Assembly (NCBI RefSeq): GCF_016342405.1
Contig: NZ_JAEINN010000001.1
Coordinates: forward strand, 337,530 to 401,529
DNA length: 64,000 nucleotides
Origin: Maridesulfovibrio ferrireducens
GTDB taxonomy: Bacteria > Desulfobacterota > Desulfovibrionia > Desulfovibrionales > Desulfovibrionaceae
Direction of reading: 5' to 3'
Positions 9,322 to 17,656 of this stretch are shown here, in pieces. The notes under the pieces are model-generated. The model did not search any database and had not been told where the DNA came from. It saw only the letters and a program-made list of their open reading frames with translations. The first letter of the stretch is position 1. Each line of letters opens with the position of its first letter. The translations under genes and the position numbers were made by a program.

Positions 9322-9567
9322 TTAAGATTTTTTTTTATCCCTTGGATGACTGCATGTAAAAATCGCTTTTACATGGTCGTCTTCATCTTGAATTTCAAGT
9401 GACCATTCGGGTAAAATTTCCAGTTGATGATGCAACTGGGGTTCCGTGCCCTTATCTGTAAGAGCTATTACTTCCTGAGTTCTGGCAAAACGGAGATACC
9501 AACCTACCTCCAGTCCTACTCCTCAACATTTGTTACGGATATCTACTGTCCGTGAGTTGTTATCCAT
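9322..9567 (-). CDS. TusA/SirA-like selenoprotein (in-frame TGA = Sec15)
   Basis: Read through one TGA (9523-9525), a continuous 81-codon frame runs from ATG 9567 (GGAAGGAA 5-8 bp upstream) to TAA at 9322. The product begins T-V-D-I-R-N-K-C-U-G-V-G at residue 7 and then has a helix, a strand ending A-L-T-D, and further strands. This pattern resembles TusA/SirA/YedF sulfur carriers, whose motif D-x-x-G-L-x-C-P-x-P places the reactive Cys six residues after the Asp. Here Sec15 sits at that place. A bacterial SECIS hairpin follows the TGA. Standard gene finders would call nothing or a 14-residue fragment. It probably handles sulfur or selenium; the partner flavoprotein follows directly. Confidence 0.75.
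9492..9511 (-). promoter_or_regulatory. SECIS element for the TGA at 9523-9525
   Basis: In the mRNA a 7-bp stem GGAGGUA / UAUCUCC (one G-U pair) closes a six-base loop GGUUGG. The loop starts 18 nt after the UGA. Known bacterial SECIS elements have the apical loop 16-37 nt downstream of UGA and a G within the first two loop bases, which this satisfies. It lies inside the coding region, as required for SelB-dependent insertion in bacteria. Confidence 0.78.
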
Positions 9568-9672
9568 CTGTATTCCTTCCGAAATTAATCCTAGGAGATA
9601 TGCAACTTTTTTTAAAAGTGAAGCAAAAGAGATTAGTTATTCTTAGTATATTTTCAACTAAAGGGGAAGAGT

Positions 9673-10296
9673 CTAAAACTGCATGCTGCTAAAAAAAGGA
9701 TTATGGTTGATTTCATCTCCGACAGACGTGGCAGGGCCGTGTCCTGATAAGAGAGTTGTATTTTCGGGTAAAGTGAAAATGTTTTCCTGTACGGACTTTT
9801 TCAACAGTTCAAGATCACCGCCGGGGAAATCAGTTCTGCCGATGGAGCGCTGGAAAATGAGATCTCCCACAAAAGCCGTTTCAAGAGCTGGAAAATAAAA
9901 AGTCAGACTGCCCGGAGCATGGCCCGGAGTAGACAGGACATTACATTCAAGACCTATTATTTCAGTTTTGCCGATTTTGATGTGTTCTGACTCGAAGGGG
10001 GCAACCTTTACACCGATCATGCTGCCGTCGCCTAATCCTGTCTCCATAAGAGAAAGTCCGGACTCGTCTGCATATATAGTCTTGCCAGTTGCTTCAACCA
10101 ATGCTGCATTTCCAATTATGTGATCGAAGTGAAGATGTGTATTTAGAATACAGTCTAGCTCGACTCCTGTTTTTTTGAAAAAATTAAGCAGGGAAGTAGG
10201 ATCGCCGCCCGGATCAATTACAACAGCTTTATTGTCATTAGTGATCACGTAGCAATTAGTTTCAAGCGGTCCGAGAGGAAAAAGTTTAATATCCAT
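9673..10296 (-). CDS. MBL-fold hydrolase, glyoxalase II-like
   Basis: A 207-residue metallo-beta-lactamase-fold enzyme. The metal motif T-H-L-H-F-D-H gives H54, H56, D58 and H59, with later histidines in T-P-G-H-A-P-G and L-S-G-H-G-P. The length and motifs match the glyoxalase II-like group, which hydrolyses thioesters such as S-lactoylglutathione or related substrates. The real substrate is unknown, since glutathione may be absent in such an anaerobe. Its ATG shares a base with the nitroreductase stop codon (TAATG), so the two genes are translationally coupled. Confidence 0.9.
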   Translation of the reverse strand: MDIKLFPLGPLETNCYVITNDNKAVVIDPGGDPTSLLNFFKKTGVELDCILNTHLHFDHIIGNAALVEATGKTIYADESGLSLMETGLGDGSMIGVKVAPFESEHIKIGKTEIIGLECNVLSTPGHAPGSLTFYFPALETAFVGDLIFQRSIGRTDFPGGDLELLKKSVQENIFTLPENTTLLSGHGPATSVGDEINHNPFFSSMQF

Positions 10297-10814
10297 TAAT
10301 AGGTCTCCAACATTATTTTAGAAAGATCTTTGCGACTGGATCCGCCCTTCTGGGCTGGGTGTCCTGCGGCTACAACAGCCTGTAGTTCATATTTTTCGAG
10401 CGGAAGGTTCAGTATTTCAAGCACCTGAGCTTCCTGATTGAGAATTTCTCCGAGCCAGACTGTTCCGATATTTAAAGAATGGGCGGCGAGCATCATGTTT
10501 TGCAGACATGCACCGACAGCCTGATGGTCTTTCATCTCATTATAGATACATTCGCGTTCAAGGAATACACAGATAAGAACTTTTGCCGCTTGCGCAATTT
10601 TAGAATATTTTGTGCACTGTGCAACTTTTGCGGCACGCGGGTCGTCTTTGTGTATCACCAGAAAGCGCCATGGCTGGTTATTTAAACCGCTGGGCGCCCA
10701 CCTGCCGGCTTCAAGTATTGCAGTCAGGTCTTCACGGGAAATGGGACTGTCTGTGTATTTTCGTATGGAGCGTCTATCCGCCAGAGCTTCAAGAACGGGA
10801 TTGTTATCAATCAT
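10296..10814 (-). CDS. Nitroreductase family flavoprotein
   Basis: A 172-residue FMN enzyme with the family start R-R-S-I-R-K-Y (FMN phosphate contact), A-P-S-G-L-N-N-Q-P-W-R-F, and near the end A-V-V-A-A-G-H-P. It reduces nitro or quinone-type compounds with NAD(P)H as a cytoplasmic dimer; the natural substrate is open. It is the first gene of a two-gene unit with the MBL hydrolase. The EF-hand gene upstream ends 18 bp before it and may join the transcript. Confidence 0.9.
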   Translation of the reverse strand: MIDNNPVLEALADRRSIRKYTDSPISREDLTAILEAGRWAPSGLNNQPWRFLVIHKDDPRAAKVAQCTKYSKIAQAAKVLICVFLERECIYNEMKDHQAVGACLQNMMLAAHSLNIGTVWLGEILNQEAQVLEILNLPLEKYELQAVVAAGHPAQKGGSSRKDLSKIMLETY

Positions 10815-10832
10815 TGTGTCGTATTCTCCTTT

Positions 10833-11423
10833 TTAGAAGGGCACGCCTCTGAAAATATTGAATTTGTTGACCGCGTTGTCAAACTCACTTGGATTAAGCT
10901 CATTGTTAAGGTCAGAGTCAAAATCTTTAAAGTTAGCTTTCAGCTGAATTGCTTCTGCTTCTTCTTCATCTATTTTACCATCTTTGTTGAGGTCGGCTTC
11001 TTCAAAGGTGGGAAGAGGTTTTTTGATTTCATAATCCTTAACAATTTCACACTTAATATGGCGCCCGTCAGCAGCAAGCGTTACATCAATATTTGTTCCG
11101 GGGGCGATGTAAAGTTTAACGCATGTATCGCCGGACCAGAAGTCTACGCCGTTCTTGTCTTCACGGGCCAGCTTTATTTTGGCCTTGCCGCCTTTTTTGT
11201 CAAAGCAGTCTTTATTGTAAAGAGCATTGCAGGAACAGTCTGTAATTGTACTTGCTTTTACTCTTCCGAATTCAAAATCATTACTTTTACCCCATATTCG
11301 GACAACGCTGCCTGTATGGTTAATAATAGTGAAAGTTTTTTTCTGCGCCATGGCAGAAGGTGCAGCGCAAAGAATAAGTCCTGCGAAAAACATGAAAAAT
11401 ATAGAAAGTCTGCGTAGCGTCAT
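10833..11423 (-). CDS. Exported EF-hand protein
   Basis: A 196-residue protein with a Sec signal peptide (basic start, hydrophobic core, A-x-A cleavage after A26). The mature N-terminal half is a beta-rich domain of unknown function with four cysteines (C-S-C-N and later pairs). The C-terminal part has two EF-hand loops, D-L-N-K-D-G-K-I-D-E-E-E and D-F-D-S-D-L-N-N-E-L-N, predicted to bind calcium. It is therefore likely periplasmic or secreted. I do not recognise the N-terminal domain. Confidence 0.82.
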   Translation of the reverse strand: MTLRRLSIFFMFFAGLILCAAPSAMAQKKTFTIINHTGSVVRIWGKSNDFEFGRVKASTITDCSCNALYNKDCFDKKGGKAKIKLAREDKNGVDFWSGDTCVKLYIAPGTNIDVTLAADGRHIKCEIVKDYEIKKPLPTFEEADLNKDGKIDEEEAEAIQLKANFKDFDSDLNNELNPSEFDNAVNKFNIFRGVPF

Positions 11424-11517
11424 AAGATTTCCCCTCTTAATATGAACGTAGTGTACGTTGTACAGGTCTTAACCATACATGCGATCAAAAGCAACGTAGG
11501 AATATTTAAACATAAGA

Positions 11518-11558
11518 AAGCCCTTCCTGCTCCATTCTATGTAGAGCAGGAAGGGCTT
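11518..11558. terminator. Strong bidirectional terminator
   Basis: A perfect 15-bp stem, AAGCCCTTCCTGCTC with its complement, encloses an 11-base loop. T-rich stretches flank it. It closes the minus-strand transcript of the 90-residue gene (stop at 11590) and insulates it from the EF-hand gene. Confidence 0.88.
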
Positions 11559-11589
11559 AATATAAAATGTTTTCTGTATTTGTTCCGGT

Positions 11590-11862
11590 TTAGACAACTT
11601 TACCAAAGGACAGGATTAAGTTTTTACGGAATGTACGGTTATCCCAGACATCTTTGGCTCCGTTTGTGGTTACTTCTTTATTAAGAATTTCCCGGAGTTC
11701 TTTTTTCTGAGTGGTATCGAGGTTCAAAATTTTAATATCACCAAGAAGAGCCAGAGGATCACTGTAATCTTGAGGCAGTGGTTCACAGGCGTTGTCTTTG
11801 CATAAAAACTGAATAACTCCGGCGGACCGGTTGCATGATGCTTTTTTGACGATGTTTGTCAT
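11590..11862 (-). CDS. Unrecognised 90-residue protein downstream of a SAM riboswitch
   Basis: I do not recognise this protein. The frame is open farther upstream, but the ATG at 11862 is preceded by GGAG 9 bp away and is the best start. The product has three cysteines in its first half, an acidic middle and a basic C-terminus, with no signal peptide or membrane segment. Upstream lie 210 bases of leader, an intrinsic terminator and a SAM-I riboswitch on the same strand, and a terminator follows the gene. Its expression is therefore likely tied to S-adenosylmethionine level, suggesting a role in methionine or sulfur metabolism (inference). Confidence 0.6.
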   Translation of the reverse strand: MTNIVKKASCNRSAGVIQFLCKDNACEPLPQDYSDPLALLGDIKILNLDTTQKKELREILNKEVTTNGAKDVWDNRTFRKNLILSFGKVV

Positions 11863-12073
11863 GTTAAAAATCTCCGTGTTTGCGGTTTGCTTCCTTGAAT
11901 GCCCTGAAGCAGTTCGCATAATAAAATCCTGTAGGCCCTCTTTAAAGGGTAACGGGATTTTTTCCGTTAGCATGGGCATTTTAGCGGCATCTGTTTTTAA
12001 GGTGGGCGCGCAAGTATCATAAATCTTCCCACCTGTGGGCGGCCTGACAACTAAGTTGCTCAGACACTTAAAA

Positions 12074-12110
12074 CAAAAAAAAGGCACTTCCTTCTGGAAA
12101 TGCCTTTTTT
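12074..12110 (-). terminator. Riboswitch expression-platform terminator
   Basis: Minus strand: GGCATTTCC-AGAA-GGAAGTGCC followed by eight T residues. It is placed 24-30 nt after the riboswitch P1 helix, as expected for a SAM-I transcription-termination switch. The flanking A run also makes it a possible terminator in the other direction. Confidence 0.85.
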
Positions 12111-12133
12111 GAAAATTCTATTGTAGATCTTCG

Positions 12134-12228
12134 CTCATGGTCCCGAATGGGAGGCATTGGCACCTTGCTGTATAACAGCAGGTTGCCGGGTGGTCGACAG
12201 GCCAGATCCCTCGCACCCTCTTCATGAG
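12134..12228 (-). promoter_or_regulatory. SAM-I (S-box) riboswitch
   Basis: The minus strand shows the full S-box layout. P1 is CTCATG/CATGAG. P2 has the kink-turn and GAGGGATCTGGCC. The junction is CACCCGGCAACC. P3 is TGCTG/CAGCA, then AGGTGCCAATGCC. P4 is TCCC/GGGA. All conserved core blocks are in order. It should sense S-adenosylmethionine and cause termination at 12074-12110 when SAM is plentiful. The gene it controls is the unrecognised 90-residue gene. Confidence 0.93.
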
Positions 12229-12321
12229 TAATATTGTACAAAATTTCATCGATCACTTTGTTAAGTTCTCGCTGTTTTTGAACAATCTTTTTTTTATTTG
12301 TAAATCAAAGAACGTGGATAC

Positions 12322-12350
12322 AAATTATTCTTGCTTCGGAGCTGCGTCAA
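12322..12350 (-). promoter_or_regulatory. Candidate promoter of the riboswitch transcript
   Basis: Minus strand TTGACG (12345-12350), 17 bp spacer, TAATTT (12322-12327), downstream of recN. A second candidate is the TACAAT at 12233-12238, which would start transcription almost at P1. The first leaves about 90 nt of leader before the aptamer. Confidence 0.4.
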
Positions 12351-12391
12351 CAAGTTTTTACGGAAATTCTAAAATAATTGGATTTGTCCTT

Positions 12392-13951
12392 TTATTCCTG
12401 ACCCTTCATACGTGAAAGTTCAGCGGCAACTTCCGCTTCATTAAGCTGTCGGCACGTTGTGAATGTTTCCTTGTTCACTACGCCTTTATGAATCAGGAAA
12501 TGCCTGTCCGCGAGAGTTGCGAGCTGAGGCCAATGTGTGATTAATATCATTTGCTGGCGCTTAGCAAGCTCCTGCATTTTTTCACCGACTCTGTTCAACG
12601 TGGTCCCGCCTATCCCTGAATCAATTTCATCAAAGATGAGCGTCGGTTTATCTGTCTCACCCTGCAATCCTGTAATGGCGAGCAGGAAGCGTGAAAGCTC
12701 ACCACCGGATGCAATCTTTTCAAGAGGTTGCGGAGCTTGTCCGGGGTTAGGAACCCACATAAGCCGCCCCCGCATTTCATATAAATCCGGATAAAGTTCG
12801 TGAGGTTCAAATTCGAATTCCACGTGGACATGATCGGAAAACCCCAGCCCTTTCAGTTCCGCTTCAATGCGGGTAGTGAGCTTTTTCGAAGCAATTTTTC
12901 GGGCTGCGAAAAGGTTTTCCAAGGCCGCTCTAAGTTTGTCGACAAGTTCTTTTTCTTTTCGTTCAAGCTGGGTAAGTTCAATGGCGCAGGAGTCAAGGAA
13001 GTTGAGATTGTCCTCAATTTCTTTTTGCATACCAACAATTTGATCCAGTGTGCGGCCCAGTTTGCGCTTAAGTTTTGAAAGATCATAAAGACGGCTTTCG
13101 ATATCATCGATAGACTCTTCCATTTCAAAGTCCAGCGGCTGTGAACGGAGACGTGTTCCAAGTTCATCAAGAAAATGTTTAAATTCAACTACTGTTTCCT
13201 GATCTTTTTCGTAGTCGGGGAAGAGGTCACAGACTCGTTCCATTTCAGCTGAAAGGGCGGAGAGTCCTCCTGAAAGGTCATGTTCACCGCGTATAATATC
13301 CATAGTATTCTGGATACATTTTCCGGCATCTTCATGTTGACGAAGCAGGTTCTTTTTACTGAGCAGTTCCTCTTCTTCACCGAGGTAAGGATCAACTTTT
13401 TCAATCTCAGTGCGTTGAAATTCGAGAAAATCTTTCTTTTCAAGCAAATTTGCTGAACGGTTTTTCAGAGCTTCTTTTTTCGCAAGAAGTTCTCGTAATG
13501 AATTTAAAATATTATCTTTTATTTGGGGCAGAGATTTGTCTTTCAGAAAAGTATCAAGAATCACACATTGATATGATGGTTGTAAGAGCCTTTGCTGAGC
13601 ATGCTGACTGGTGTGCAGAATCATTGTCGCGCCCATGTCACGGATGATTCCCTGTGAACTGAGCTTGTCATTGACGTAAACTTTACTGCGTCCAGTTTCA
13701 GCGGAAAGAACTCTGCGGATGATTGATTCCTGTCCGTCAGGGTGTACAAACATAGCTTCAACTAAAGCCTGTTTTTTACCGGGGCGAACCATATCGGGAG
13801 CCATGCGCTGCCCTGTTAAAAAATCAATGGCGCGTAAAATGAAAGATTTACCTGCCCCTGTTTCGCCTGTCAGGGCATTCATGCCGGGGGCGAATTCGAT
13901 TTCAGCATCTTCAATCAGGGCAAGGTCACGTATTCTAAGCAGTTCCAGCAT
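12392..13951 (-). CDS. recN: DNA repair protein RecN
   Basis: An SMC-like ATPase for double-strand-break repair. The 519 residues show the Walker A box G-E-T-G-A-G-K-S near residue 30, a central helical coiled-coil region (about 150-360), the signature S-G-G-E-L-S-R-F near 415, and Walker B L-I-F-D-E-I-D-S-G-I-G-G. It is slightly shorter than the usual 550-residue protein but has all motifs. It is followed by the riboswitch region and preceded, 12 bp away, by the peptide permease pair. Confidence 0.96.
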   Translation of the reverse strand: MLELLRIRDLALIEDAEIEFAPGMNALTGETGAGKSFILRAIDFLTGQRMAPDMVRPGKKQALVEAMFVHPDGQESIIRRVLSAETGRSKVYVNDKLSSQGIIRDMGATMILHTSQHAQQRLLQPSYQCVILDTFLKDKSLPQIKDNILNSLRELLAKKEALKNRSANLLEKKDFLEFQRTEIEKVDPYLGEEEELLSKKNLLRQHEDAGKCIQNTMDIIRGEHDLSGGLSALSAEMERVCDLFPDYEKDQETVVEFKHFLDELGTRLRSQPLDFEMEESIDDIESRLYDLSKLKRKLGRTLDQIVGMQKEIEDNLNFLDSCAIELTQLERKEKELVDKLRAALENLFAARKIASKKLTTRIEAELKGLGFSDHVHVEFEFEPHELYPDLYEMRGRLMWVPNPGQAPQPLEKIASGGELSRFLLAITGLQGETDKPTLIFDEIDSGIGGTTLNRVGEKMQELAKRQQMILITHWPQLATLADRHFLIHKGVVNKETFTTCRQLNEAEVAAELSRMKGQE

Positions 13952-13963
13952 TTATTATCCCGT

Positions 13964-14809
13964 TTACTGTTTCAGTCTGGGGTCAAGAATATCACGCAAT
14001 GCTTCACCAAGTAGATTATAGCCCAGAACGGTTAGAAGTATCGCCATTCCGGGGAAAATAGAGAGCCACGGAGCAATTTCGAGCACCTCTTTTCCATCCA
14101 TGAGCAGGTTGCCCCAAGATGGATCAGGCGGCTGAACTCCGAGACCTAGAAAGCTGAGAGATGATTCCACAAGTATTGCACCCGCCACACCGAGAGTCGC
14201 TGAGACAAGTACAGGTGTTATGGCATTCGGCAGAATATGAGTTGCCATGATGCGTATCGGGCCTGCGCCTGCCAGCTTTGATGCTTGCACAAAATCACGC
14301 TTTCGAAGCGATAAAGTTTCCGCCCGCACCAGTCTAGCCACGCCCATCCATGAGGTGAATCCTATCACTATCATAATGTTCATAAGGCCTGGCTCAAGAA
14401 AGGCAATAACCGCCAGAATGAGGAAAAATGACGGAAAGCAGAGCATTACGTCAACGCCGCGCATGATTATTTCATCAACCAGACCTCCGAAATACCCTGC
14501 TGTCAGCCCGAGCACAAGTCCTATAGCAGTCGAAATTCCAACTGCGACAAATCCGACCCAAAGTGAGACGCGTCCGCCGTATAGAATACGGGAGAAAACG
14601 TCGCGCCCAAGCGCGTCTGTTCCGAACAGGTGTGTTAAGTTCGGAGCTTGCAGAAGATTATCCACATTAAGTGCAAAGGGGTCATAGGACGTAAGCAGAG
14701 GCGCACAAATTGCCGCAATTGAAATGGTTCCCACGAGTGTAAGCCCTAAAATAAGCAAACCGTATCGCTGAAAGCGGGTGGGGGGAGTAAGTGGTTTTTT
14801 GTTCAGCAT
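13964..14809 (-). CDS. Peptide/nickel ABC transporter permease (OppC/DppC type)
   Basis: A 281-residue inner-membrane permease with an N-terminal OppC-type segment, about six membrane helices and the binding-protein-dependent transport (EAA) loop E-T-L-S-L-R-K-R-D-F-V-Q-A-S-K-L-A-G-A-G near the centre. It pairs with the OppB-type permease (starts overlap by one base). ATPase and binding-protein genes are not in the window, so di/oligopeptide or nickel specificity cannot be settled. Confidence 0.92.
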   Translation of the reverse strand: MLNKKPLTPPTRFQRYGLLILGLTLVGTISIAAICAPLLTSYDPFALNVDNLLQAPNLTHLFGTDALGRDVFSRILYGGRVSLWVGFVAVGISTAIGLVLGLTAGYFGGLVDEIIMRGVDVMLCFPSFFLILAVIAFLEPGLMNIMIVIGFTSWMGVARLVRAETLSLRKRDFVQASKLAGAGPIRIMATHILPNAITPVLVSATLGVAGAILVESSLSFLGLGVQPPDPSWGNLLMDGKEVLEIAPWLSIFPGMAILLTVLGYNLLGEALRDILDPRLKQ

Positions 14810-15801
14810 CAGTCCTTACCTCCGGCCCGAATACGGGGGTCGGCAAAACCGTAAGCCACATCTGCCAGCAAGTTTCCGGCAAGGGTGAGCAGTGCCCCGA
14901 GTACAAGGCTGCCCATAATTAATGAGTAGTCACGCGACATAACCGCATTATAAAAAAGCTGTCCCAGTCCGGGCAAAGCGAAAATTGATTCAATGATAAC
15001 ACTGCCGCCGATAAGCCCGGGAATGGAAAGGCCCAGCAGAGTAATAACAGGAAGCAGTCCGTTGCGAAGGGCATGCTTGAACAGCACCGTCCGCATGGGA
15101 AGCCCTTTAGCTTTGGCGGTGGTGATGTAATCCTGCCGGAGAACTTCCAGCATTGATGAACGCATGAAACGGGACATTCCCGCCAGACTGCCGAATGTAT
15201 ATATAAAAATGGGAAGGGCCAGATGGCGCGAAATATCGATAAATTTACCCATCGGTGAAAGCATTGCATAATCCAGTGAGGTCAGGCCGGATATGGGCAG
15301 AATCGGGTAATAGATGCCCAGCCAGAGCATGAGCAGAAGTGCCAGCCAGAAGCCCGGCACAGCAAAACCTATGAAAACAAAGACCGTCATTCCCCGGTCG
15401 AACCAGCCTCCTTGTTTCCACGCGGAGTACACACCTATAGGTACGGCTATCAAAAGCGTCAGCAACAGCGAAGCTACATTCATGCCGAAGGTGAGAGGCA
15501 GTCTTTCTTTTATGCGTTCCCACACAGGGCGGTTGTCGCCGGACATTGAGCGTCCGAAATCGAAACGGACCATACGTGAAATCCATCTGCCGTATTGAAC
15601 GTGCAGAGGTTTATCCAGCCCGTAAAGTTTTTCAAGTTTTTGGCGGGTTTCGATTGTAGCGGTCGGGTTCATGGTGGTCTGCATATCTGTGGGCGAGCCG
15701 GGGGCAAGGTGAATTACCCAGAAGCTGATAACAGTGATGCCTATGAAGACAACACCGACCCAAGCTATTTTTGAAGCAATTTTAAAGGCAATATCCAGCA
15801 T
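14809..15801 (-). CDS. Peptide/nickel ABC transporter permease (OppB/DppB type)
   Basis: A 330-residue permease. It starts with a membrane helix and then the OppB signature region (F-W-V-I-H-L-A-P-G-S-P). It has six predicted helices and an EAA loop, L-R-Q-D-Y-I-T-T-A-K-A-K-G-L-P. It is the first gene of the permease pair and probably begins the transcript that continues through the second permease and perhaps recN. The 257 bases upstream hold only the tRNA promoter on the other strand. Confidence 0.92.
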   Translation of the reverse strand: MLDIAFKIASKIAWVGVVFIGITVISFWVIHLAPGSPTDMQTTMNPTATIETRQKLEKLYGLDKPLHVQYGRWISRMVRFDFGRSMSGDNRPVWERIKERLPLTFGMNVASLLLTLLIAVPIGVYSAWKQGGWFDRGMTVFVFIGFAVPGFWLALLLMLWLGIYYPILPISGLTSLDYAMLSPMGKFIDISRHLALPIFIYTFGSLAGMSRFMRSSMLEVLRQDYITTAKAKGLPMRTVLFKHALRNGLLPVITLLGLSIPGLIGGSVIIESIFALPGLGQLFYNAVMSRDYSLIMGSLVLGALLTLAGNLLADVAYGFADPRIRAGGKD

Positions 15802-16013
15802 GATACCTCGTGAAAAAGTAGAGAGTTAGGCTTTTATCAAAACTTTACTAAGATAGTCTAAGTCTTCTGGCTAATCAACAGCTGAATCGATGAGTAATTA
15901 AGTATAGTAAGTTAAAAAAAACAATAGAAGAGGGAAAGCTAAGGTTGATCAGCAAAAAAGTGATGTTTTAGCAGTAAGTTTAGAATAAAATTGAAATAAA
16001 ACAGTCGAGAGTA

Positions 16014-16044
16014 TTGACAGGTTGCATAGTAGTCTGTAGATACT
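16014..16044 (+). promoter_or_regulatory. tRNA-Ala promoter
   Basis: A consensus TTGACA (16014-16019) precedes GATACT (16039-16044) by 19 bp, or TAGATA by 17 bp, 15-20 bases before the tRNA. The rest of 15802-16058 shows no gene. Confidence 0.6.
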
Positions 16045-16058
16045 TTTCCACAACGAGT

Positions 16059-16134
<76 letters not shown>

Positions 16135-16142
16135 GACATTTC

Positions 16143-16177
16143 AAGGGTTTACGAGTAATTTCGTAAACCCTTTTTTT
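16143..16177 (+). terminator. Terminator after tRNA-Ala
   Basis: AAGGGTTTACGA / TCGTAAACCCTT, a 12-bp stem with a six-base loop and a T tract. A nearly identical hairpin follows the second att copy (27446-27480), so it travels with the element ends. Confidence 0.88.
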
Positions 16178-16193
16178 GTGCGTTGTCATCAGA

Positions 16194-16239
16194 GGTACCA
16201 GTTTGGTACCAGTTTTTATGCTTTCACTTGGTACCACTT
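16194..16239 (+). repeat. Arm-type repeats, left end of element 1
   Basis: Three direct copies of GGTACCA(G/C)TT at 16194, 16205 and 16230. The third is identical to copies beside the integrase at 27253 and 27264. The layout fits arm-binding sites of the element 1 integrase or its excisionase. Confidence 0.7.
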
Positions 16240-16278
16240 CAAAATGCCTTCATATTATGTCATTCTCTGTGAAAAAAA

Positions 16279-17610
16279 ATGAAAAGGTGGCGTATGTTTT
16301 CAATTTTATTCAATAAGGACAAGGATAGCTCTATCTTAAAAGGGGTTCCCCGTAAGGATAAGAGCCTTTATTCAAAGGCAGTTTCGTTTTGTAAAAATGT
16401 TTTTTGCAAAAACGAATATGAGAAAAGGGCTGAAAAAGATGTTTTTCTCGAACAATACGCTTTTCGTAGTGTCAGTTCTTTTATTTGTGAAAGAATAGAG
16501 GGTGCTAGTAAAAAAAATACACAAGGTCTTTCTGAATGTTTTTGCAGCTTTGTTGAATCTATTAACGTAAATGCGCTAAATGGCTTAATGATCAATAAAG
16601 CGTGTTTTCGATCATTAGCAGAGATGAATTCTATATTTTGTTTAAGTGGCATCAATCAAAAATATTATCATCCAATCTTTGATGTCTATGAAGCCCATCC
16701 CTCTAGTGCTCATGTATTCACCCCTTTCACTTCACTTCCTGAATATGTTTTTTCTGGAGATTATTTAAGGGGTTTTTTAGGAAATCCTGCTTTAGCCCAT
16801 TACCCCAAGATAATTATTTTTCAGAGAGTTTTTTTAGAAATTTTCATGGCATCATCCATTCTTGTGCAAGAATATAGAGAAGCTGGGACTATTAATAATC
16901 CCTTATTTGAAAGACTTGTAGAGAATGGAAAAGAATTAAAATTCCTGTTGAATAGAACTCATTCTGACCGGGATTTTGTGAATTTTGAAATGGAACGGGA
17001 AAAGTCGTTAAGAGAAATTCCATATGAGGATGTAGCAAGATTAATGATTCCTTATAAATCATTATCTGAAGCTATATTGGAGTCTGAGGTTGCATCAGAA
17101 TCTCCGCAACAAAACAATTATTCTCTTAGTGCAAAAAGGAGTACTGAATCAACTGAAAAGCATTTGGAAGTTGAAGTTGTTGAGTTGCCACCGGCTGATT
17201 TATTAGGCGAAAGTGAAGATTTGATTGAAAATGTCAATGCTGATGTAATTCAGTTTCTTTCAAAACTTGAAGAAGATCACCACCGTAGAGATATTTATTT
17301 TGCCATTATTGCTTATGAGTTTGTACGAGTAGGGAATAATCTGACTTTCAAGTCCTTTTGGAAATGGCTTGAAAAATATTTGGCAGATAATCCTTTGCAA
17401 ACTCGCAATATTGATGGCCATGAAGTTAAGATCTTTTTGAGTGGAGGTATCATCAGGCATTTAGGTCTGTTGAATAATTCAACAAAAGATAGTCAGGTTC
17501 AAAAAAGTACATTTAAAACCATGTATTTCAAAGAAATAAAGCCTATCATCCCGAAAATAAAAGAGTTTTGTATGAAAAGGAATATTGAGAATATTCCTAT
17601 TATTCCCTAG
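16279..17610 (+). CDS. Unrecognised 443-residue element protein
   Basis: Not recognised. The product is mixed in composition, with a basic N-terminus and no membrane segments or obvious catalytic motif. A stretch near residues 270-300 is rich in E and D, and the last 110 residues look like a compact helical domain. Two in-frame starts exist: ATG 16279, and ATG 16294 preceded by AAGGTGG at very short spacing. It is the first gene of element 1, read into the element toward the AlpA-like regulator. The coding strand is AT-rich compared with the backbone, consistent with transfer. Confidence 0.6.
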   Translation: MKRWRMFSILFNKDKDSSILKGVPRKDKSLYSKAVSFCKNVFCKNEYEKRAEKDVFLEQYAFRSVSSFICERIEGASKKNTQGLSECFCSFVESINVNALNGLMINKACFRSLAEMNSIFCLSGINQKYYHPIFDVYEAHPSSAHVFTPFTSLPEYVFSGDYLRGFLGNPALAHYPKIIIFQRVFLEIFMASSILVQEYREAGTINNPLFERLVENGKELKFLLNRTHSDRDFVNFEMEREKSLREIPYEDVARLMIPYKSLSEAILESEVASESPQQNNYSLSAKRSTESTEKHLEVEVVELPPADLLGESEDLIENVNADVIQFLSKLEEDHHRRDIYFAIIAYEFVRVGNNLTFKSFWKWLEKYLADNPLQTRNIDGHEVKIFLSGGIIRHLGLLNNSTKDSQVQKSTFKTMYFKEIKPIIPKIKEFCMKRNIENIPIIP

Positions 17611-17656
17611 TTTTGCCGTTATCTTTGGAGGAAATCATAACTCTGGAGATGACATC

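Noticed and set aside
9322..9567. Treating the TGA at 9523-9525 as a nonsense mutation in a dead gene
   Set aside because: The frame is intact on both sides, the protein pattern continues, the ribosome binding site is good and a SECIS-type hairpin is correctly placed. A pseudogene would not need these together.
11863..12087. Longer N-terminus for the 90-residue gene downstream of the riboswitch
   Set aside because: The extension would start inside the terminator hairpin and lacks a ribosome binding site, while ATG 11862 has one.
12224..12415. Plus-strand 63-codon frame over the riboswitch promoter
   Set aside because: It lies antisense to the riboswitch leader and has no start signal.
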